This document shows, one piece after another, positions 7,422 through 11,125 of a stretch of 11,125 nucleotides of DNA. Position numbers and translations under genes: made by a program. The DNA lies in the NCBI GenBank assembly GCA_002343715.1, contig DDSA01000079.1, forward strand, positions 1 through 11,125, in the 5' to 3' direction. This DNA comes from Phycisphaerales bacterium UBA2402. GTDB taxonomy: Bacteria; Planctomycetota; Phycisphaerae; Phycisphaerales; UBA1924. The notes under the pieces were generated by a model. It made no database searches. It saw only the letters and a list, made by a program, of their open reading frames with translations, and was not told the DNA's origin. The first letter of the stretch is position 1. Each line of letters begins with the position of its first letter.

Positions 7422-8066
7422 TTACGTCGCCGCGCCCAGCCCGGTGGGATTGTCGGCCTCGGGGGCCGTCAACGCTTCCACTCGGAAGCAATCCGCCTCG
7501 GCGTGATACTCCGTCAGGAGCACCCGGCACCCTCGCGGAATCGCCGACTGCGCCGGCCCGGTCTTCGCCTTGAGATCGCGCAACGTTCCCAACCGATCCG
7601 TCAGCCGGATCAGCCCCCCCTGACCGTCCACTTCGTGGATCACCTCCGCCGTCTGGCGCACCAGTTCCGAGGCGGGAACGGTATAGGTTTCCACGCTCGG
7701 CAGGAAGCGAGAAAGACCGAAGGAAACCCACCGCGTCCCGATGACCGCCGCGGCGGCCGCGATGGCGATGGGGAACCAGAGGTGCTTCGACGGCCAGGCC
7801 TGGTTCACGATCAGGCCGCTGACGCCCCAGACCATGGACAGGGAGATCAGCGTGACGGCGAAGGGGACGCGCCCCACGCCCAGAAAGGCGAGCACATTGC
7901 CGACCGTCCCCACGCTCGCGGCCTGCACCGCCGCATCGGCGTGCGGGATCTCAGCGTGGACGCCGTGGTCCCCCATCGGCATACCCAGCGCCATGAGAAA
8001 TATCAGAAGAAACGCCGCACCCAACGGCAGGACGAAGATCAGGTTCTGAACTTCGAAGAGTTCCAC
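7422..8066 (-). CDS. yqiJ: YqiJ-family inner-membrane protein with C-terminal OB fold
   Basis: The product is 214 aa, close to the 209 aa of E. coli YqiJ, and belongs to the YqiJ/NfeD-like group that is paired with flotillins. Hydrophobic segments lie at about 8-29, 68-90 and 96-115. The stretch LAFLGVGRVPFAVTLISL (59-76) matches the family's conserved L-x-x-G-R-x-P segment ahead of the second membrane helix. The C-terminal part (about 128-200) has the beta-rich pattern of an NfeD-type OB domain, including GQGGLIRLTDRLG (148-160) and PRGCRVLLTEYHAEADCFRVE (177-197). In characterised pairs, NfeD-like partners sit in the same membrane assembly as the flotillin. GTG 8066 is the start, with AAGGGG 6 nt upstream. 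It precedes yqiK by 98 nt on the same strand, the same order as yqiJ-yqiK in E. coli. Confidence 0.92.
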   Translation of the reverse strand: MELFEVQNLIFVLPLGAAFLLIFLMALGMPMGDHGVHAEIPHADAAVQAASVGTVGNVLAFLGVGRVPFAVTLISLSMVWGVSGLIVNQAWPSKHLWFPIAIAAAAAVIGTRWVSFGLSRFLPSVETYTVPASELVRQTAEVIHEVDGQGGLIRLTDRLGTLRDLKAKTGPAQSAIPRGCRVLLTEYHAEADCFRVEALTAPEADNPTGLGAAT

Positions 8067-8385
8067 CCAGCACCCCTTTCGCTGCGGGAACCTCGCGTTG
8101 TTGGGCGGTGGTCACTCGCCAGCCCGCGGTTCGGGAGATTCCCGTCATCGTATTGAGTACGAGCATCGTCTCCGAATCTCGCACCCGTCTTCCGTTGCGG
8201 GATGCATAGGCACCCCCTCACGATCATACTACTGGGATTCTGCACGGAAATGTTTCGGGCCCGTCACCCCGGGCTGAACGGGACGGGGAAGCCCCGCGAC
8301 ACGCTTCTGATACGGCGGGTGAGCAACACGGAACCTCAGCCTTTGTCCGGGCTTATCGAACGCGGCGGAGGTTCACCGGCATGGT
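8067..8385. other. Intergenic stretch between infA and yqiJ, no convincing gene
   Basis: No reading frame here looks like a real protein. The stretch should hold the yqiJ-yqiK promoter and the end of the infA transcript. On the minus strand TATGAT (8223-8228) could be a -10 box for yqiJ with a poor -35 (TTTCCG, 8245-8250); this is weak. Inverted repeats are GAACCTC (8331-8337) with GAGGTTC (8368-8374), 12 nt beyond the infA stop and with a long 30-nt loop, and a compact hairpin CGGGG-AAG-CCCCG (8284-8296). Either could be part of an infA transcript end, but neither is followed by a T run. A small RNA cannot be excluded. Confidence 0.4.
8073..8078 (-). promoter_or_regulatory. Shine-Dalgarno site supporting the GTG start of yqiJ
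   Basis: AAGGGG on the minus strand lies 6 nt before GTG 8066, which supports this non-ATG start. Confidence 0.55.
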
Positions 8386-8616
8386 TCAGCCGTTGTGTCG
8401 GAACGTGATCCGGGCCTTGCTCAGGTCGTAGGGGCTGATCTCAACCGTCACCCGGTCGCCGGGCAGGATCCGGATGTAGTTCATCCGCATCTTTCCGGAG
8501 ACGTACGCAAGAACTTCGGACTTTTGCTCGTTGGGCAGCCGAACCTTGAACATGGCGTTGGGGAGGGCTTCGGTGACGACCGCCTCGAACGTGAACTTAT
8601 CGTCCTGTTTGGGCAT
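8386..8616 (-). CDS. infA: Translation initiation factor IF-1
   Basis: This 76-aa protein is IF-1, the S1-type OB-fold factor that binds the A site of the 30S subunit during translation initiation. Family signatures are [10 protein letters not shown] (16-25), [20 protein letters not shown] (35-54) and [18 protein letters not shown] (56-73). ATG 8616 is chosen because [18 protein letters not shown] aligns with the usual IF-1 beginning; a GTG 57 nt further upstream (8673) would add a tail foreign to the family. No Shine-Dalgarno is seen. A possible promoter on the minus strand is TTCTGA (8687-8692), 17 bp, TACCCT (8664-8669), which is weak. It stands alone here rather than within the spc ribosomal-protein operon and diverges from the cysteine dioxygenase gene. 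A short insertion (NEQKSE, 29-34) replaces the usual ENGHE turn. Confidence 0.97.
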   Translation of the reverse strand: MPKQDDKFTFEAVVTEALPNAMFKVRLPNEQKSEVLAYVSGKMRMNYIRILPGDRVTVEISPYDLSKARITFRHNG

Positions 8617-8724
8617 GCGCTGGTTGAGTCCGGAAAGGTGAGAAACCGACGAAAGAGAACCGAAGGGTAGCACCCCAGTTGAATGGTCAGAAACCCGCGG
8701 CGGGACCGGGGCGAATAATCACCC

Positions 8725-9324
8725 ATGATCGCCGACTCCACATCCACCGAAGCGAAGGACGGCTGTTGCCGTCCGTGCCCCTACCCGAAACTCGGCCCGC
8801 TGGTTGACTACCTGAGCACGCTGAACTCGCGGGCCGATCTTCGTGTCCTTTCGGGGCTGCTGCGGGATGTGGAGGTCTCGCGGGCCGACATCGCCCCCTG
8901 CTGCATCTTCGGTCAGAAGGGATACAAGCGCAACACCATCAGCGCCTCGCCGTGGTACGAACTGCTGGCCCTGTGCTGGCGCAGCGGTGACTTCACCCCG
9001 ATCCACGACCATCAGGGCGTCAGTTGCGCGTTCAAAGTCATCGAAGGGACCGGGACCGAGATCCGCTTCGCCACCACGCCCAGCGGTCTGATCTGCCCCA
9101 CCGCCACCACCCCGATGAACCCGGGCTACATCTGCGCCGCCGACGATGCCGACATTCATCAGGTGGCGAACATGCAGCCCCCGGGAACCGACCTCATCAC
9201 GCTGCACATCTACTCGCCGCCCATCAAGAGCATGAACGTCTACCACTTCGCGGCCAGGGTCTCCGAAGAGTGCGCGGCCAAGTACGCGGGCGCGGAAGCG
9301 GCGGGCACCGAGTTCCCCTGCTGA
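8725..9324 (+). CDS. Cysteine dioxygenase (type I family)
   Basis: This 199-aa cupin-fold enzyme belongs to the family that oxidises L-cysteine with O2 to cysteine sulfinate using mononuclear Fe(II) in the cytoplasm. Metal ligands are H94 and H96 (TPIHDHQG) and H145 (DADIHQV), matching rat His86, His88 and His140. Y67 and R69 (GYKRN) match rat Tyr58 and substrate-binding Arg60. T159-L-H161-I-Y163-SPP matches the Ser153-His155-Tyr157 set, with Thr for Ser. C101 aligns with rat Cys93, which forms the Cys-Tyr cofactor with Tyr157 (here Y163); many bacterial members have Gly there. The protein has eleven cysteines, including a C-terminal one. Length agrees with the roughly 200-aa family. Start ATG 8725 has no Shine-Dalgarno. 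It diverges from infA and converges on the DUF1080 gene 18 bp away. A related thiol substrate such as 3-mercaptopropionate is less likely given Arg69. Confidence 0.93.
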   Translation: MIADSTSTEAKDGCCRPCPYPKLGPLVDYLSTLNSRADLRVLSGLLRDVEVSRADIAPCCIFGQKGYKRNTISASPWYELLALCWRSGDFTPIHDHQGVSCAFKVIEGTGTEIRFATTPSGLICPTATTPMNPGYICAADDADIHQVANMQPPGTDLITLHIYSPPIKSMNVYHFAARVSEECAAKYAGAEAAGTEFPC

Positions 9325-9342
9325 TCGCGGTGTGCGTCCCGC

Positions 9343-10020
9343 TCAATGCGGCAGGATGCGGATGTTCCGCCATCGCACCCTCATCGGCTCTTGCTTCGCC
9401 CCCACTCCGTGGACCTGCAGCGCGACAAAGCCGCAGGCCGTGGCGCTGTCGCGGATGTCGGCGCACAGCACGCCGTTCACCCACGTGCGGATGTGATCCC
9501 CCCGGCAGTCGATGCGGAGCGAGTTCCACTGTCCGGGCCGGAAGGCCGTGCGGGCCTCGGGGGTGTTCTCGATCGGCGCAAACCAGCCTCGGCGGGCCTC
9601 GTCATAGATGCCTCCGGTCCACGCGCGTGGGCTGGGGTCGATCTCGGCCTGGTACCCGAAGACTCGTTCACTCCCCTTCTCTTGCCTGGCCTGCGAGCGG
9701 AACTGCACGCCGGAGTTGAGGCTGTCGTCCACCTTGAACTCGATCTCGAGCGTGAAGTCGCAGAACTCTCGCCCCGTGCAGAGAAAGGTGTTGGGCGTGT
9801 TGGGCCGGGTTTCTCCCACGATCTCGCCGTCTTCAATGCGAAACTCGGCGACACCACCCCGCTTCACCCACCCGTCAAGTGTGTTTCCATCGAAGAGCCT
9901 GATCCATTCGGCGGACCCGGCCACCGGGGTGGTGTTACGTTGTGGCGGCGGAGTGGTGCAGCCGGCGTTGGCGATCAGCCCGATCAGGGCGGAGAGGAAT
10001 GCCGCGGGAACTCGAATCAC
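9343..10020 (-). CDS. DUF1080 / 3-keto-disaccharide hydrolase-family lipoprotein
   Basis: The product is 225 aa. The N-terminus MIRVPAAFLSALIGLIANAGC is a signal sequence ending in C21, a plausible lipidation site though Asn at -3 is unusual for a lipobox. The rest is one DUF1080 concanavalin-like beta-sandwich, shown by RLFDGNTLDGW (41-51), NSGVQFRSQ (102-110), GYQAEIDPS (122-130), GGIYDE (136-141), GQWNSLRI (163-170), TWVNG (179-183), GFVALQVHG (197-205) and VRWRNIRIL (214-222). Family members are reported or predicted to act on 3-keto-glycosides in the periplasm or at the envelope. GTG 10020 overlaps the upstream TGA as GTGA and has AAGGAG 7 nt before it, so an upstream in-frame start at 10548 within the cytochrome gene is rejected. 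Translational coupling indicates a shared role with the cytochrome c protein. Catalysis itself is inferred from family. Confidence 0.92.
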   Translation of the reverse strand: MIRVPAAFLSALIGLIANAGCTTPPPQRNTTPVAGSAEWIRLFDGNTLDGWVKRGGVAEFRIEDGEIVGETRPNTPNTFLCTGREFCDFTLEIEFKVDDSLNSGVQFRSQARQEKGSERVFGYQAEIDPSPRAWTGGIYDEARRGWFAPIENTPEARTAFRPGQWNSLRIDCRGDHIRTWVNGVLCADIRDSATACGFVALQVHGVGAKQEPMRVRWRNIRILPH

Positions 10021-11125
10021 CGGTTCGCTCCTTGGTTCGGTAACGCCACACCGTCCAACTCCGCCGCGGTCCAGGGCGATTTTCTTCCTCGGGTCTCGGC
10101 CCGGACGCGCGTCACCACATCCACCGGCACGGGGTCGCCGGAGTTGTCCCATTCCCGGCGTATGTACGTCAACACCGCGGCGACATCGGCATCGGTCGCG
10201 AGGTCGGCGGGGGGCATCGAGCCCCTGTAGGTGATGTCCCCGAAGGCATACTCCCCCTCCATGCCGTGCAAGAGGACCTTGATGAGCGCTTCCGGGCGGC
10301 CGTTCACGCGTTTGGACCCAGCGAGGGCCGCCGCCAAGCCCGGCGAACCTCTCCCGTTTTCCTGGTGACAGGAAGCGCACTTGGCGTACACCTCGCGCCC
10401 GTGCTCGAACTGAGTCTGTTCGTGCGCCAGCAGGGGTCGCACGCGCGAAGGCCGCCTCGCCGGAGGACGGCCCGGCCACTCGAGATACTCGGCGCAGGCG
10501 GCCATCCGCTCGGCAAGCGGCCCGCCCGCGTGAGCCGCGGACAGCCACGCCGCCGGAACCGCCGCGATGGCCAGGGGCCGCGGTGTGTCGCCTTCGAGGC
10601 GTCCCAGTTCAGCCACCAGCCCGACCAGGGCGCTCGCCCGCGGATCGCCCGACTGGGCCAGTGCGCCAGCGACTTCGATCAACCCGTGACGCTTGGCTCG
10701 ATCGCCCCGAAGAATGTTCTGGCAGAGTTCACGAAGGCACGCTCTGTCGCCAGCGGATCGGGGCCATGCGCCGGTCTGGAGCATCGCCGCGAGCAGTTGA
10801 AGTTCCTCACCTCGGATCGAGCAGAGCGCCGCGGAACGGATGAACTTGTCGCCCGCTCCGGATGTCAACACCGTGACAGCCCCGACGATCGGATCGGGGG
10901 CGAGCCGACCGACCGCCGCGGCGGCCGAGATCCGCACGCTCCGGTCAGGATCGGTGATGAGACGATCGAACGCACGGCGGGACTGGGACGACCGGGAGAG
11001 TTGATCGGATTGGGCGGCGATCTCGAGCGCCGCGGCCCGCACCCCGGCCGATTCATCCGCGGCCGCCCGCTCGATGTCATCGGGTGTCAGCAGGCCCAGC
11101 CCTTCGAGCGTCCACAGAGCGTGCA
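10017..11125 (-). CDS. HEAT-repeat protein with C-terminal class I cytochrome c domain (5' end outside window)
   Basis: The frame stays open to the right edge: codons beyond the GTG at 11042 encode HALWTLEGLGLL and then DESAGVRAAALEIA, which are typical HEAT helices, so that GTG is internal and the gene continues out of the window. HEAT-like helical pairs fill about 10490-11125. The cytochrome c domain follows, with heme motif CASCH (10365-10379), a GREVYAKC approach helix, and the candidate axial Met in SMPP (10215-10217). This layout is the C-terminal part of large planctomycete periplasmic proteins whose N-terminal part is often a beta-propeller sugar dehydrogenase-like domain; that part is not visible here. 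The likely role is passing electrons from a substrate oxidation to heme in the periplasm. It is translationally coupled to the DUF1080 gene by GTGA. Confidence 0.93.
   Translation of the reverse strand, partial: HALWTLEGLGLLTPDDIERAAADESAGVRAAALEIAAQSDQLSRSSQSRRAFDRLITDPDRSVRISAAAAVGRLAPDPIVGAVTVLTSGAGDKFIRSAALCSIRGEELQLLAAMLQTGAWPRSAGDRACLRELCQNILRGDRAKRHGLIEVAGALAQSGDPRASALVGLVAELGRLEGDTPRPLAIAAVPAAWLSAAHAGGPLAERMAACAEYLEWPGRPPARRPSRVRPLLAHEQTQFEHGREVYAKCASCHQENGRGSPGLAAALAGSKRVNGRPEALIKVLLHGMEGEYAFGDITYRGSMPPADLATDADVAAVLTYIRREWDNSGDPVPVDVVTRVRAETRGRKSPWTAAELDGVALPNQGANR
10028..10033 (-). promoter_or_regulatory. Strong Shine-Dalgarno inside the cytochrome gene, for the DUF1080 start
   Basis: AAGGAG on the minus strand lies 7 nt before GTG 10020, within the last codons of the cytochrome gene. 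It fixes the GTG start that overlaps the upstream stop codon. Confidence 0.75.

Noticed and set aside
5392..7506. A 704-codon open frame on the plus strand, antisense to yqiK
   Set aside because: It mirrors the coiled-coil coding frame of yqiK. Its translation is a low-complexity run of Leu, Asp, Gly, His and Arg with no domain, while the minus-strand product is an unmistakable SPFH protein. Long antisense frames are expected opposite Ala/Glu/Gln-rich genes at high GC.
8202..8408. A 68-codon plus-strand frame in the infA-yqiJ gap
   Set aside because: No motif, no ribosome site, and it runs into the end of infA on the other strand; it does not look like a real small protein.
10021..10548. N-terminal extension of the DUF1080 gene to an upstream start at 10548
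   Set aside because: The added residues are Arg/Gly-rich out-of-frame translation of the cytochrome gene. The GTG at 10020 has a strong ribosome site and begins a signal sequence.

Overview
The window is GC-rich and densely coded. It most resembles a chromosomal segment of a planctomycete or a related PVC-group bacterium. The lineage is inferred from gene content: a HEAT-repeat protein fused to a class I cytochrome c, translationally coupled to a DUF1080 (3-keto-disaccharide hydrolase family) lipoprotein, is typical of Planctomycetota. A large divergent GH2 enzyme, GTG starts and patchy Shine-Dalgarno use also fit. There are no transposases, phage genes, CRISPR arrays or rRNA genes, and nothing suggests a recent insertion.

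Layout, left to right. Bases 1-534 hold the 3' end of an AbgT-family transporter gene, followed by tRNA-Ser(CGA) at 581-668. A leftward pair follows: a small helical lipoprotein-like protein (3590-4102) and, 15 nt downstream, a 935-aa glycoside hydrolase family 2-like protein (767-3574). Diverging from this pair is an exported protein of unknown function (4187-5368). It converges on the flotillin-type gene yqiK (5407-7323), with a strong two-way hairpin between the stops. Upstream of yqiK on the same strand lies yqiJ (7422-8066), reproducing the yqiJ-yqiK pair known from Enterobacteria. After a roughly 320-bp stretch with no convincing gene comes infA (translation initiation factor IF-1, 8386-8616), divergent from a cysteine dioxygenase gene (8725-9324). 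The right end holds a leftward two-gene unit: the HEAT/cytochrome c gene (10017 to beyond the right edge) and the DUF1080 lipoprotein (9343-10020), joined by a GTGA stop/start overlap.

How the genes may work together. The HEAT/cytochrome c plus DUF1080 unit looks like part of an envelope-located oxidative sugar-degradation module, in which a sugar is oxidised, electrons pass to cytochrome c, and the keto-sugar is cleaved. YqiJ and YqiK would form a membrane flotillin scaffold. The cysteine dioxygenase makes cysteine sulfinate and keeps the full vertebrate-type active site, including the cysteine of the Cys-Tyr cofactor. The GH2-like enzyme keeps two candidate catalytic glutamates but has unusual Cys-rich replacements in usually conserved active-site motifs. 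It and the DKLSHF-containing exported protein are the least explained proteins here.
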